Part shown: positions 8,724-19,330 of the stretch, one piece after another | Layout: each line of letters begins with the position of its first letter | Numbering within the stretch: position 1 is the first letter of the stretch | Program-made: the position numbers and the translations under genes | Notes under the pieces: model-generated | Databases searched by the model: none | What the model saw: only the letters and a program-made list of their open reading frames with translations | What the model was told of the DNA's origin: nothing | Source of the DNA: Phycisphaerales bacterium | GTDB taxonomy: Bacteria; Planctomycetota; Phycisphaerae; Phycisphaerales; UBA1924 | Assembly: GCA_020853815.1 (NCBI GenBank) | Contig: JADYYE010000128.1 | Span: 1 to 61,539, forward strand | Direction: 5' to 3' | DNA length: 61,539 nt

Positions 8724-9386
8724 TTACGAGCGGCGGCGGCGGGCGGCGAGATGGCCGCCCATGCCGAGGAGAGCCGCGGCGCCGGGCGCGGGCACGGCCT
8801 CATAGCGAACCTTCACGTTGTCGAGGCCCCACGACTCGTCGCTCTTGCTCTGAAGGTTCTCGCCCGCGAAGCGGATCGCGATGCTCGAGCTGTCGGCGGC
8901 GGTGAACTGGAGCGTGATGTTGCGATAGACCGAGTCCTTCCAGGTGCTGTTGTAGCCCATGTGGAAGGGGCCCATGTCGGGGCGGCGGAACGACTGGTTG
9001 GTGTCCTGGTTGGAGAACGTCTCGCAAAGGAGAACGTCGTTGCCCATCGAGACCTTGAAGCGGTCCGGGCCGTGGGTCTGGCTGTTGCCGTCCCACGAAT
9101 CGATGATGTAGAGGTCGAAAGAAAGGGTGTAAAGGTTGTGCTTGCCGGCGCCGGGGTTGGCGGCGGTCGTGAGGTTGAGGTCGATGCGGTCGTTGGTGTA
9201 GCGCCCGTTGAACTGGGTGAAGTAGCGTCGATAGTCGGAGGCGACGCTGGTGTTTCCGGTCCAGGCGGTGCCCAGGCCGTTCTCAAAGTCGTTGGAGTAA
9301 AGGGTGTGCGTCTGTGCGCTGGCGCTGCCGATGGCGAGGCACGCGGTGATGACAGCCGGAGCGATACGCGAAATCGAAAGGCCCAT
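8724..9386 (-). CDS. PEP-CTERM-like exported protein
   Basis: A 220-residue protein with a signal peptide (cleavage probably after ASA, residue 24). A beta-rich domain follows, resembling carbohydrate-binding-type secreted proteins (not assigned). The C-terminus has the PEP-CTERM layout: a VPAPGAAALLG motif, a short hydrophobic stretch and RRRR. PEP-CTERM proteins are sorted by exosortase and usually anchored at the envelope or released. Here the hydrophobic stretch is short and contains a histidine (GMGGHLAA), so sorting may be atypical. A strong GAGGAGGAAA ribosome site supports the ATG at 9386. No exosortase gene is in the window. Confidence 0.82.
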   Translation of the reverse strand: MGLSISRIAPAVITACLAIGSASAQTHTLYSNDFENGLGTAWTGNTSVASDYRRYFTQFNGRYTNDRIDLNLTTAANPGAGKHNLYTLSFDLYIIDSWDGNSQTHGPDRFKVSMGNDVLLCETFSNQDTNQSFRRPDMGPFHMGYNSTWKDSVYRNITLQFTAADSSSIAIRFAGENLQSKSDESWGLDNVKVRYEAVPAPGAAALLGMGGHLAARRRRS

Positions 9387-9638
9387 GTCTCTTTCCTCCT
9401 CTGTGTTCCGGGTCAGGGCAGAGTGACATCGCGTGCGGCGGGTGCCGCGTCGTTGATGTTGTGACTCGCACTGAACCGGAAGTTGTCGGCGGGTAAGCGG
9501 CCCGCCAACGAGAACATGCCATGCACTTGCGTGCTTGGAAAGGAAAGAGAGCAGTTCGAGGCGCGACGGAAGGGCGTGTAACGTCGGTGCGGGTCGTGAG
9601 GGGGGAGCGGGCCAATCGCCATAGCGCCAGATTCAGAA

Positions 9639-9678
9639 GCGGCGAAGCGGCGAAGCGGCGAAGCGGCGAAGCGGCGAA
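9639..9678. repeat. octamer tandem repeat (gcggcgaa)
   Basis: Five perfect units of gcggcgaa. It lies in the 570-base interval upstream of typA. Apart from this array and the one at 9743-9774, the interval shows no supported gene; it should hold the promoters of the two divergent genes. Confidence 0.9.
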
Positions 9679-9742
9679 GTGGAGCGATACGCCCCTCGAT
9701 CGGTGGGATCCATGCCGGGGCTCCCCATTGAGCGTGTTCATT

Positions 9743-9774
9743 TGGCGATTTGGCCATTTGGAGATTTGGCCATT
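9743..9774. repeat. octamer tandem repeat (tggcgatt/tggccatt)
   Basis: Four units: tggcgatt, tggccatt, tggagatt, tggccatt. The same unit makes up the array inside the UbiD-family gene at 28297-28328. Confidence 0.88.
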
Positions 9775-9956
9775 TGCATTGCACTCGCGGCCTCGCGGCA
9801 TTTCGTCGTCGTGTTCGGGACGGGTTCTGTCCGCCGCCTGCCTAGAATGATGAAGAGCCCGCGACCATGTTGGTCAGCGGCCCTGCCGTTCATCTCGCCC
9901 ATTCGCCCCGCGGCCCGGGCACAGCTTCGGCCGCCGCGATCGGAGTGTTTTCAAGC

Positions 9957-11894
<1,938 letters not shown>

Positions 11895-11960
11895 AATTCG
11901 CGAGTCGGGCGAACGCAATCCGCCATGCGACTTGAGATTGAATCGGTGGTGTTGCCTTGA

Positions 11961-13130
11961 CTACGCCGCGTGGGAGTTCGCGGAGAGCGTGATCCCCGCC
12001 GCCGCGAGGATGGCGCGGGCGCGGTTGGCGTACGTGAAACGAGCCGCGAGTGATCGCTGCGAGGCATCGCGAGCCAGTCGCGCGTCCATTGATTCGCGCA
12101 GGAGTGTTTCGACGCAGGATGCGAGCGAATCGTGATCGTCGGGCGCGAACCACGCGATCGCGGGCTCCGCCACCCAGTTGCGCAGGCCCTCGATGCTCGA
12201 CGCGGCGATCGGGCGCCGGGCGTTCAGGTATTCCGCGAGCTTCACGGGGCTGGTCCACGGTGCCGAGATGTGCGCGTTGCTGGGCGGGAGCAGCAGCACG
12301 TCGGCGTTCCACAGATGTCGCGGCACCAGCGCGTGCGGGACGGCGCCGAGCACTTCGACGTTGGCAAGCCCGGCAGCTGCCTCCCGCACGCGGGCGATGT
12401 CCTCGGGCAAGCCGCCAAGAAGTTTCCAATCGATGCGTGGCGAGCGTTCGGCGGCTCTCAGAATCGTGGGGATTCCCTTGTAGTCGTAGAGATGCCCGCT
12501 GTAGAGCGCGACCGGGCGCGCGCGCGGATCGGCGCGGAACTCATCGGGGCGACGGAACAGTTCAGGGTCGGCGGCGTCGGGCACCAGATGCACCCGCGCG
12601 GGATCAGCGCCGCGCGCGATGTAGTGATCCCGCAGCGCCGGCGCGATGGTGACGATCGCGTCGAGCGGGTGCGTCGCGGCGCGGGTGGCGGCGAAGACCT
12701 CGTCCAGGAGCGGGCGCGGATCGCCCACGTGCGCGTGGGTTTCCATCACGGTCGGAATGCCGGCACGCGGCCCGAGCAGGCCGCACTGGAAGTTGCGGGC
12801 GTAGAGAAGGTCCGCGCCGATGTCGCGCGCGATGCGAACACCCTCGGCGGCGAACGCGATCGAGGCTTCGCGCTCGCGCAGGCCCCGGCCGGCGGTGGTG
12901 GTGATGACGCCGAGCCCGCGCTCGCCGTAGGCGTCGAGCCACTCGTCGATCAGGGCCCCGGCGGGGTTCTCGGTGTTCTCGGGAGGCTGGCAGATCAGCG
13001 TGACGCGGAGGCCCAGCCGCCGAAAGCCGCCCGTGGTCTTGAACGTGTTGATCGCGTGCGCCATCCCGCGCCCGAGCGGCATCTCGGCGATGCTGACGAC
13101 GTGCGGCGATTGGGGGCGAGCGATGTTCAT
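11961..13130 (-). CDS. glycosyltransferase, GT4-like (GT-B fold)
   Basis: A 389-residue cytoplasmic enzyme. The N-terminal half has the acceptor-domain start MPLGRGMAHA. The C-terminal half has the group 1 donor-binding pattern: VALYSGHLYDYKGI, then NADVLLLPPSN and SPVKLAEYLNARRPI, with the Glu of the E-x7-E-type region in KLAEYL. Group 1 transferases move sugars from nucleotide donors onto polysaccharide or lipid acceptors; the specific acceptor cannot be told. It lies 24 bases downstream of a methyltransferase on the same strand, which suggests a two-gene operon for a surface glycan or glycolipid (inference). Confidence 0.8.
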   Translation of the reverse strand: MNIARPQSPHVVSIAEMPLGRGMAHAINTFKTTGGFRRLGLRVTLICQPPENTENPAGALIDEWLDAYGERGLGVITTTAGRGLREREASIAFAAEGVRIARDIGADLLYARNFQCGLLGPRAGIPTVMETHAHVGDPRPLLDEVFAATRAATHPLDAIVTIAPALRDHYIARGADPARVHLVPDAADPELFRRPDEFRADPRARPVALYSGHLYDYKGIPTILRAAERSPRIDWKLLGGLPEDIARVREAAAGLANVEVLGAVPHALVPRHLWNADVLLLPPSNAHISAPWTSPVKLAEYLNARRPIAASSIEGLRNWVAEPAIAWFAPDDHDSLASCVETLLRESMDARLARDASQRSLAARFTYANRARAILAAAGITLSANSHAA

Positions 13131-13154
13131 CGATGATTCTCCCGGCGTCGAACG

Positions 13155-13922
13155 TCAGGCGGCGTTGATGCGGGATGAGCCCGATGCGAGCCGGTCGGTG
13201 CAGAGCCACGCCTGGCAGCACAAGGGGCTTCGATCGCGCCGGCGCAGGCGGAAGTCACGCTCCGCCTCGAGCAGCGGGGTTCGATCGGCGTCGTCCTTTG
13301 GAAGCAGGCGGTGCGCCGCGATGCCCAGCCCGCGCGAGCCGAGGTAGCGGGCGAATTCCTCACGTGTCCATTCGCGCACATGCTCGGGCTTGTTGCTCGC
13401 CTTGCAATCGCGACCACGCTCGCGGGCGCGCTCGGGCGTTGAGATCAGGATCAGCGTGCCGGCGTGGGACGCGCGCCGGATCAGGTCCAGCGCGGGCACG
13501 GGATCGGCCAGGTGCTCGATCACGTCGGCGCAGATGATGAGGTCGAACGGCTCGGCGAAGAGCAAGCTCGGCCGCTCCAGGTCGACTTCGAGCAGCGTGA
13601 ACTTCGCTCCCTGCGCGCGGGCCGCGTCGAGCGCGGAGGGTTGATCGATTCCGACGAGATCGATTCCCAACGGTGCCAGATGCTTGATGAGCTTGACGCA
13701 TGGGCCGCAACCGACGTCGAGCACGCGCGTGAGCCCGCGGGTCTTCACGAGCTCCGCGGCCCAGCGATAGACGTGGTGCTGCCACTTGGCGTTCTCCGCC
13801 AGCCGCCACGGGGCCCAGTACGCGCCGTTGTCGCGCAGGGTGTCGTGGGTGAAATTGCCGGCCTGCTGGCGATACTCCGGCGGCAGGCAGAGCGATTGAT
13901 TGCTGGCGATCGTCGCGGGCAT
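13155..13922 (-). CDS. class I SAM-dependent methyltransferase
   Basis: A 255-residue protein. Motif I VLDVGCGPC is at 67-75, the acidic residue follows in LVGIDQ, and ICADVIEHL gives motif III. This is the Methyltransf_11/12/23 pattern common among enzymes for small molecules or glycans. The C-terminus has a Cys-containing tail (LCCQAWLC). It sits directly upstream of the glycosyltransferase, so a role in modifying a sugar or a glycan intermediate is plausible, but the substrate is not shown. Confidence 0.82.
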   Translation of the reverse strand: MPATIASNQSLCLPPEYRQQAGNFTHDTLRDNGAYWAPWRLAENAKWQHHVYRWAAELVKTRGLTRVLDVGCGPCVKLIKHLAPLGIDLVGIDQPSALDAARAQGAKFTLLEVDLERPSLLFAEPFDLIICADVIEHLADPVPALDLIRRASHAGTLILISTPERARERGRDCKASNKPEHVREWTREEFARYLGSRGLGIAAHRLLPKDDADRTPLLEAERDFRLRRRDRSPLCCQAWLCTDRLASGSSRINAA

Positions 13923-14019
13923 TTGCGGCTCCTCACGGGGTGCAAGATCGTGATCGGACCGCGCGGGCCGCGGGCTGAGAAAAAGTCCGGTAATCGTGGC
14001 GATCGGACCCGCCCGAGGG

Positions 14020-14436
14020 CTACGACCGCTTGAACAGCGAGCGCAGGCGTTCCCTCAAGGTCAGTTCCGAGAGGTCCTGCAGTTCGCCGGCGTTGAGAAA
14101 CACCCCGCCGCAGACCGTGCAGGCGTCCATGTGGATGTGCGACTGGGTCGTGTCCGTTGTCGAGATCAGGGGTGACTTGTCGCGCGGGCAATGGAGTTCG
14201 CCCAGCGAGCCGGCGGCGTTGGATTGAACGACCGCGCCGATGTCGAGCTTCTCCACGCCGTGCTTGCTGGTGAGCACCTTGTCGAGCTCGCGGGCGTCGA
14301 ACCACATGCCGCCGCAGCCGGCGCAGCGGTCGATGGTGAAGTCGCCGATGGCGACCTTCTCCATCAGGCGCGCGTCGAAGGGGCAGCGCAGACGCGAGTC
14401 GAGGTGTTCATCCTTGACGGCGTGGTGTTTGGCCAT
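14020..14436 (-). CDS. zinc-ribbon (TFIIB-type) double-domain protein
   Basis: A 138-residue protein with two zf-TFIIB-like ribbons. The first runs C18 PF ... C38 AGC41 GGMWFDARELDKV. The second runs C83 PRD ... C106 TVC109 GGVFLNAGELQ. Each ends in the typical GG-x-W/F-(L/F)-(D/N)-x-G/R-E-L signature. Such small proteins are common in bacteria and have no settled function. The second ribbon carries Phe in place of Trp. The gene is 97 bases upstream of the methyltransferase, on the same strand. Confidence 0.82.
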   Translation of the reverse strand: MAKHHAVKDEHLDSRLRCPFDARLMEKVAIGDFTIDRCAGCGGMWFDARELDKVLTSKHGVEKLDIGAVVQSNAAGSLGELHCPRDKSPLISTTDTTQSHIHMDACTVCGGVFLNAGELQDLSELTLRERLRSLFKRS

Positions 14437-14457
14437 GGCGGGAATGGTATCAGACAG

Positions 14458-14505
14458 AAGTGGTCAGGTGGTCTGGTGGTCGAGTGGTACAGCGAGACAG
14501 CGAAG
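14458..14505. repeat. octamer array mixing two unit families
   Basis: Six consecutive octamers: aagtggtc, aggtggtc, tggtggtc, gagtggta, then cagcgaga and cagcgaag. The phase is kept while the unit switches from the agtggtc family (also at 5227-5266) to the cgagacag family (also at 6436, 8222 and 8425). Confidence 0.8.
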
Positions 14506-14532
14506 AAGTCACCAACTCCGGCTGCATTTTGC

Positions 14533-14625
14533 CCGACTGCCGACTCCCGACCTTCTTCTTCTCCGCTTCCCCCCGGTGTTCTTCCATTCTGCCTCCTCCT
14601 CTGCGTTCTCTGCGTCCTCTGCGTT
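14533..14625. repeat. heptamer (ccgactg) and nonamer (ctctgcgtt) arrays
   Basis: 14533-14553 is three heptamers (ccgactg, ccgactc, ccgacct). 14599-14625 is three nonamers (ctctgcgtt, ctctgcgtc, ctctgcgtt). Both families recur at 131-198 in complement and in the same mutual association. They fill most of the 237-base gap between the divergent zinc-ribbon and dipeptidase genes. Confidence 0.8.
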
Positions 14626-14673
14626 CAAGTTCTTTTCTCTACCCTTCCCGAAGCCGTCATCTAAAATCTCCGC

Positions 14674-15711
14674 ATGACAACGCGAGCCTTTGCACCCTGG
14701 TTCGACGCGCACCTCGACCTCGCCTACCTCGCCGAGTGCGGGCGCGACATGGACGCACCGCTCGACGGCGCGGGCGGCCCGCATCCCCCCGCCGCCGTAA
14801 CGTGGCCCGCGCTCCGCGATGGCGGCGTGCGATTCTGCCTCGGCACGATCTTCACCGAGGCCGACGGCACCGACGCCGTGGGCTATCCCTCGGGCGACGC
14901 GAAGGCGGCCGCGGATCGCGGACGGGCCCAGCTCGCGCAATACCAGCGGGCCGTGGCGACCGGACGAATCTCGCTGATGCCCCGGCGCGGCCGTCCGTTC
15001 GGCACTTCGTGCGACGGCGCGTGCGACATTCCCCGCGACACCGGCGCGCCGATCTCGCTCGGAATCCTGATGGAAAACGGCGATCCCATCGCCTCGCCCG
15101 ACGAACTCGAGTGGTGGGTGTCGCAAGGGCTGGTTGCGGTGGGGCCTTCCTGGGCCAAGGCGGCGCGCTACGCGGGGGGCAATTCGACGACGACGGGGTT
15201 GACCGACCTGGGCCGCGAGCTGGTGCGGGAGGTGGACCGCCTGGGCGTGGTGATCGACGCTTCGCACCTCTCCGACGCGTCGCTCGCGCAGGTGCTCGAA
15301 ATGACCGACTCGCCCGTCATCGCGTCGCACTCGAACTGCCGAATGCTGCTGGAGAAGACCAATCAGCGCCACCTCACCGACGACGCGATCATCGAGATCG
15401 CGCGGCGCGGCGGCGTGATCGGGCTCAATCTTTATGGCAAGTTCCTGACGCCGCCCGGGATGGAGCGCGCGCCCACCATCGACGACGCGATCCGCCACTT
15501 GGAACGCGTGTGCGAGCTGGTGGGGCATCGGCGAGCCGTGGGCCTGGGGAGCGACATGGACGGCGGGTTCAGCGCCGAGGGCCTCCCGCAGGGGATCCGC
15601 TCGCCGCGCGACCTGTCGAAGCTGCTGGACGCGCTGCACGCTCGCGGCTGGAGCGACGACGAGCTGCGCGGCTTTGCCTGCGACAACTGGCTGCGGTTCT
15701 GGGGGTGGTGA
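14674..15711 (+). CDS. membrane dipeptidase-like M19 family hydrolase
   Basis: A 345-residue protein with the renal-dipeptidase metal site. D11-A-H13 comes from FDAHLD, Glu134 from LMENGD, His198 from DASHLSD, His219 from ASHSN, and Asp294 from GSDMDG. M19 enzymes are two-zinc dipeptidases that cleave L-Xaa-D/L-Xaa dipeptides. No signal peptide is seen, so a cytoplasmic role in dipeptide salvage, possibly of peptidoglycan-derived dipeptides, is likely (inference). Length is normal. The ATG at 14674 follows AT-richer sequence without a strong ribosome site. Confidence 0.88.
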   Translation: MTTRAFAPWFDAHLDLAYLAECGRDMDAPLDGAGGPHPPAAVTWPALRDGGVRFCLGTIFTEADGTDAVGYPSGDAKAAADRGRAQLAQYQRAVATGRISLMPRRGRPFGTSCDGACDIPRDTGAPISLGILMENGDPIASPDELEWWVSQGLVAVGPSWAKAARYAGGNSTTTGLTDLGRELVREVDRLGVVIDASHLSDASLAQVLEMTDSPVIASHSNCRMLLEKTNQRHLTDDAIIEIARRGGVIGLNLYGKFLTPPGMERAPTIDDAIRHLERVCELVGHRRAVGLGSDMDGGFSAEGLPQGIRSPRDLSKLLDALHARGWSDDELRGFACDNWLRFWGW

Positions 15712-15788
15712 AGCAGGCTCCGAAGGAGTGGGGCACCACCGGCACCGAGACATGGAATAGCTCCACCGTTCCGGAACAAGACGGAATC

Positions 15789-17612
15789 CTACTGGGCGGA
15801 GCTGGGCGGCGGGGTTGAATTCGATTCGGTTGGTTTCCCGCCAGATTGAGAAGAATTGCCATTGACTTCTTCTTTCGATTGGTCGTCCTTGCGTTCGCGG
15901 CGTGCCTTGAGACGTTCGAGCGAATACTGGATCGCGTCGGTGACCGCCTTGGTTGCACCCAACAGGGAATCCGAGCCGTCCGAATACGCGCCGACGAGGG
16001 ATGAAAGCGCGGACGTATCTTGGGCAAGATCGAGCTTGGTCGATTCGAGCCCGGTCTGTACAGCAAGAACCAGATAAGAGTGACCTGTGTACTCCTGCCA
16101 TTCCCCCTTTGGGGTGTCGCTCGGTCCATAGACGGTCCCGGTCGATGGATCGAGGTACAGCTTGGCCCAAATCTCGCGTGAAACACGCTGGCGTACCGCG
16201 CTTCTATTTGAGACGTCAGAACGGAACAAGACGTAGTAGCCATCGCGCAGCCACGAGCCAACAGGGGTTCCTTCAGTGCTCTTCGGCGGATGGGCCGACA
16301 GGCTCAGAGGGTAATCCCATTCAAGGTCCGGGCCGTTCAGGTTAAGGATCGACTCGCCGATTCGGTCGAGGGTGGCGAGAACAGGTGAGGAGGGCGGGTA
16401 GACGATGCTGCCCAGGGCGGCGAGCGTCTTGAGCATTGCACCGACGACTTCGTTGTCCTTGTCGTCGAACTCCACGACGGAAACTCGGATCTGAAGGTCC
16501 TCCTGGCCGTAGCGAATGGGCCCGTAGACGGGAAGATCCCGGAAGTTCATGAACGCGTTCTGGCGAACACCTTCGCTGTAGTAGATCACTCGCCCGGCGC
16601 GAGGCTCCTGTGTTCCGAGCCCCGCGCTGGATTCCTTGACCGTGACGAGCACCGCCATCTCTCCCACGGGGTCTCTCTCTCTGAACCCTCGAATGTACGC
16701 CTGTTTGAGGGTGACGCGAACGGAGGGGACATCTCCGGAGTCGGTCTTTGTGGCATTCAAATGTGCCGCACTCGCTGCAGCGAGCTGAGTGTTGGCCTGG
16801 GTCTGATTCGCCTTTGCATCAGTGAGCTTGATCTGAAGCTCTGCCCTTTCATTCACTCGCGCAGCATTCGATGACTGAGTAGTCAGTATCTTCGTTTCCG
16901 CAGCAACCAAACCGTCGGTGGCTTTCATGAACGCGTTGATGGCCGAGTCGAGCCTTTCTGGCTTGGACTTGTCAGGCAAGGCGACTCGAGCCTGTTCGCA
17001 GATCTTTCTCGCGGTTTCAACCGGATCGCGACACTCAAGAAACTTCGTGTACAGGTCGTTGCGAGCTGCGATGGCGTCCGTCGCGGCGTTCTCCGGGAGA
17101 GTAGGCAGTTCCCTGAATACCTCAATCCCCTTTTTCCTGTACTGCTCACGAGAGTTCACCCGCTCATCGTCGAGCTTGGCTAGTGTGTTCGGGAACTCCT
17201 TGATGTCCGTGTCAAGTGTTTTGATCGATGTAGTGAGTGAGTCAATCTCAGTCTTCAACGCATCCACGAGGTGCCGTGCGGTGCTCTGTTTAACTTCCGC
17301 TTCTTCCAGGTTCTTTGACGGCAGGTCCGGCTTGAATGTGCGAATCATCATCGTGTCGCGATCAAGCGGCACATACGGCGCCCTTGTCGGGCACCCCAGC
17401 GACACGAAGTGCGCGGGCACGCCTTCAGCCCGACACCGGCAGGCTTCCTTGCAGGAAAGCACATCGCCTTTCATGTCCAACGGCACGACCCGATAGTCCA
17501 CCGCTCCCTCGTTGTGTGTCATCATGCCAGGAAAAAACCCCCCGTCATCAGAGCAACCGATCAGGCCGCAAGACAGGATCGCCAGCACGGCCATCTTCAC
17601 AACTGAACGCAT
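15789..17612 (-). CDS. large lipoprotein of unknown function
   Basis: A 607-residue protein not recognised by family. A lipoprotein signal is clear (hydrophobic core, LIGC, Cys20). Residues about 100-165 and 205-290 are charged and helical and probably form coiled coils. A mixed alpha/beta region follows, and the tail is Ser/Pro/Lys-rich (GKPTESNSTPPPSSAQ). Cysteines cluster soon after the signal (CKEACRCRAEG). Its codon use and lower GC differ visibly from the neighbouring genes, and the flanking 414-base gap shares this, which suggests horizontal acquisition or a recently arrived gene (inference). Confidence 0.72.
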   Translation of the reverse strand: MRSVVKMAVLAILSCGLIGCSDDGGFFPGMMTHNEGAVDYRVVPLDMKGDVLSCKEACRCRAEGVPAHFVSLGCPTRAPYVPLDRDTMMIRTFKPDLPSKNLEEAEVKQSTARHLVDALKTEIDSLTTSIKTLDTDIKEFPNTLAKLDDERVNSREQYRKKGIEVFRELPTLPENAATDAIAARNDLYTKFLECRDPVETARKICEQARVALPDKSKPERLDSAINAFMKATDGLVAAETKILTTQSSNAARVNERAELQIKLTDAKANQTQANTQLAAASAAHLNATKTDSGDVPSVRVTLKQAYIRGFRERDPVGEMAVLVTVKESSAGLGTQEPRAGRVIYYSEGVRQNAFMNFRDLPVYGPIRYGQEDLQIRVSVVEFDDKDNEVVGAMLKTLAALGSIVYPPSSPVLATLDRIGESILNLNGPDLEWDYPLSLSAHPPKSTEGTPVGSWLRDGYYVLFRSDVSNRSAVRQRVSREIWAKLYLDPSTGTVYGPSDTPKGEWQEYTGHSYLVLAVQTGLESTKLDLAQDTSALSSLVGAYSDGSDSLLGATKAVTDAIQYSLERLKARRERKDDQSKEEVNGNSSQSGGKPTESNSTPPPSSAQ

Positions 17613-18026
17613 GAGATTGACTCCAGGCGGAGAGCTTGGGGAGCGGACGCGGACGATCGGCGCGATATCAGATAGAACCGCGCCGGACCCAGCGTAGCGA
17701 TCACGCCGGCACGACGCAAGTCATGTCCGACATGAGAATGTACCGCGAAAGGCGCAAAGATTGCTCATATCGCAGAAGAAGGGTTCATTCATGAAAGTCG
17801 TGAAAGGGTCCGCGAAATAATCTTGCCTCGGAACCCTTCGGCGGCTTCTCACGCGGATTCCCGTTGGAACGTGCGCTTGGAGGGCAGGAAAGAACCCACG
17901 CGGAGCGCGGGGGTACCCCAAGGCACGCGCCGCTCCTAATGAGAATCCGTATCTGACCGCCGCTGGCGCAGGTCGCTGACGGGTGATCGTGCATGGGTCT
18001 CCACGCCCTGTCCAGCCCTTTCGGCC
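17613..18026. other. 414-base non-coding interval with a 15-base palindrome
   Basis: No coding sequence is supported. Base composition is lower in GC than average. The single feature seen is the palindrome at 17722-17736. It probably contains the promoter of the leftward lipoprotein gene. Confidence 0.5.
17722..17736. promoter_or_regulatory. 15-base palindrome, possible operator
   Basis: tcatgtccgacatga: two 7-base arms around one central base, fully complementary. It lies 110 bases upstream of the large lipoprotein gene (start 17612, minus strand). It could be an operator or a chance palindrome. Confidence 0.35.
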
Positions 18027-19097
18027 TTACCTGTTCGCGCAATGCCAGCACCACAGCGCCGGATCGCCGAGCGTGTCCGGCAGATCGGCGGGCGCCGTGC
18101 CGTCTAACGCCGCCGCTCCGGTCGCCGCACGATCCAGCGCCTCGCCGCGCCTCGCCGCGTCGCGCCCCGCGTCGCGCATCACCGCCCCCGCCAGCATCTC
18201 GCGCGCCGTCGGCGCCTTCGTCTGCTTCTTGGGCGGGAGTTTCGCCAGGAACTGCGTGCGGAAGCGGTCCTCGTACAGGCTGTAGGCAGGATTGTTGATG
18301 GTGTGCTGGTAGTACTTCGCGAGCCGTTTCTCGAACTCGGCCATGCGAGTGTCCGAAGCCGGGTGCGTCGAGAGCATTTCGGGCGGAGCATCGCCGCCCG
18401 CGGCCTGCTGAAGGATCATGTGAACCTGCTTGGCACCTTGGAGGTCATAGCCGAGGCGTTCCATGTATCGCATACCGAGTTGATCCGCTTCGGTCTCATC
18501 ATCTCGCGAGTACGACAGCGCCATTACGCCGCCCACGGTCGCACCCGCGCCCGCGCCGATCGCGGCTCCGGTGGTGCGATCCTCCGTGACGGCCGCTCCG
18601 AGCAGCCCGCCGATTACCGCCGCGATTCCTACTGTGGCTGCCTGCTTGGCAAAGCGGGCGTTGGTGTGTTTGCCCGTCACATGCCCAATCTCATGGCCCA
18701 GAACGAAGGCCATCTGCGCCTCGTTGGTCATCTTCTCGGCAAGCCCACGCGAGAAGAACACCTTGCCCCCCGGCATCGCAAACGCGTTGATCACGTCCGA
18801 ATCCAGCAGCGTGAACTCCCACGGGAGCGACGGGTTGTCGGCCTCGGTCTGTTCCGCCAGGCGTCGACCGATGTTCGCCACATACGCCTGAAGTTCTGGA
18901 CTCGCGAGGCTACCACCGCCTTCCCGGATGAACTCGGGCGATAGTTCGGTCCCCAACTTGATCTCTTCATCTCGCGACATCGCAAGCAACTGGCTCCGGC
19001 CCGTTGCCGCGTTGGTCTCGCAGCCCGTCATCGTCCAGGCGGCCCCGATCAGCGTCAGCAAAAGTCCCAGGCAGTTCATTGCGCGGCAACGGGTCAT
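18027..19097 (-). CDS. M48 family metalloprotease lipoprotein
   Basis: A 356-residue protein. The lipoprotein signal ends in TMTGC (Cys26). The zinc site is HEIGH at 135-139, and the third ligand lies in SRDDETEADQLG (Glu201 with Asp205). A Gly/Ala-rich segment lies between the two metal motifs, as in YggG/LoiP-type proteases. It probably degrades misfolded envelope proteins on the membrane-facing side. The ATG at 19097 was chosen because acggag precedes it by 8 bases; an upstream in-frame start at 19154 lacks this. Confidence 0.87.
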   Translation of the reverse strand: MTRCRAMNCLGLLLTLIGAAWTMTGCETNAATGRSQLLAMSRDEEIKLGTELSPEFIREGGGSLASPELQAYVANIGRRLAEQTEADNPSLPWEFTLLDSDVINAFAMPGGKVFFSRGLAEKMTNEAQMAFVLGHEIGHVTGKHTNARFAKQAATVGIAAVIGGLLGAAVTEDRTTGAAIGAGAGATVGGVMALSYSRDDETEADQLGMRYMERLGYDLQGAKQVHMILQQAAGGDAPPEMLSTHPASDTRMAEFEKRLAKYYQHTINNPAYSLYEDRFRTQFLAKLPPKKQTKAPTAREMLAGAVMRDAGRDAARRGEALDRAATGAAALDGTAPADLPDTLGDPALWCWHCANR

Positions 19098-19256
19098 GGT
19101 GAAAGCTCCGTGAAGAGGCGGCGAGTTTCCGATCCCCCAATCGTGCGCCGGCAAACGCTCCGGGTCCAGTATCGGTTCAACGCCACTCTACGGCCGCGGC
19201 CGTCATGCCCGCCATACCTCCCCGCCCGGCACTCCGGTTCTCCCCCTCTCGTCCTT

Positions 19257-19289
19257 CCTCCGTGCTTCTCCGTGTCTCTCCGTGTTGAG
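19257..19289. repeat. ctccgtgctt/ctccgtgtc repeat
   Basis: Tandem ctccgtg-containing units. They match, almost base for base over about 20 positions, the array at 27166-27196 eight kilobases away. It lies 42 bases upstream of the menG/ubiE start. Confidence 0.75.
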
Positions 19290-19330
19290 TGCTTTTCCCC
19301 TCACGGATCTCCATTCCTAATCTTGTCCCG

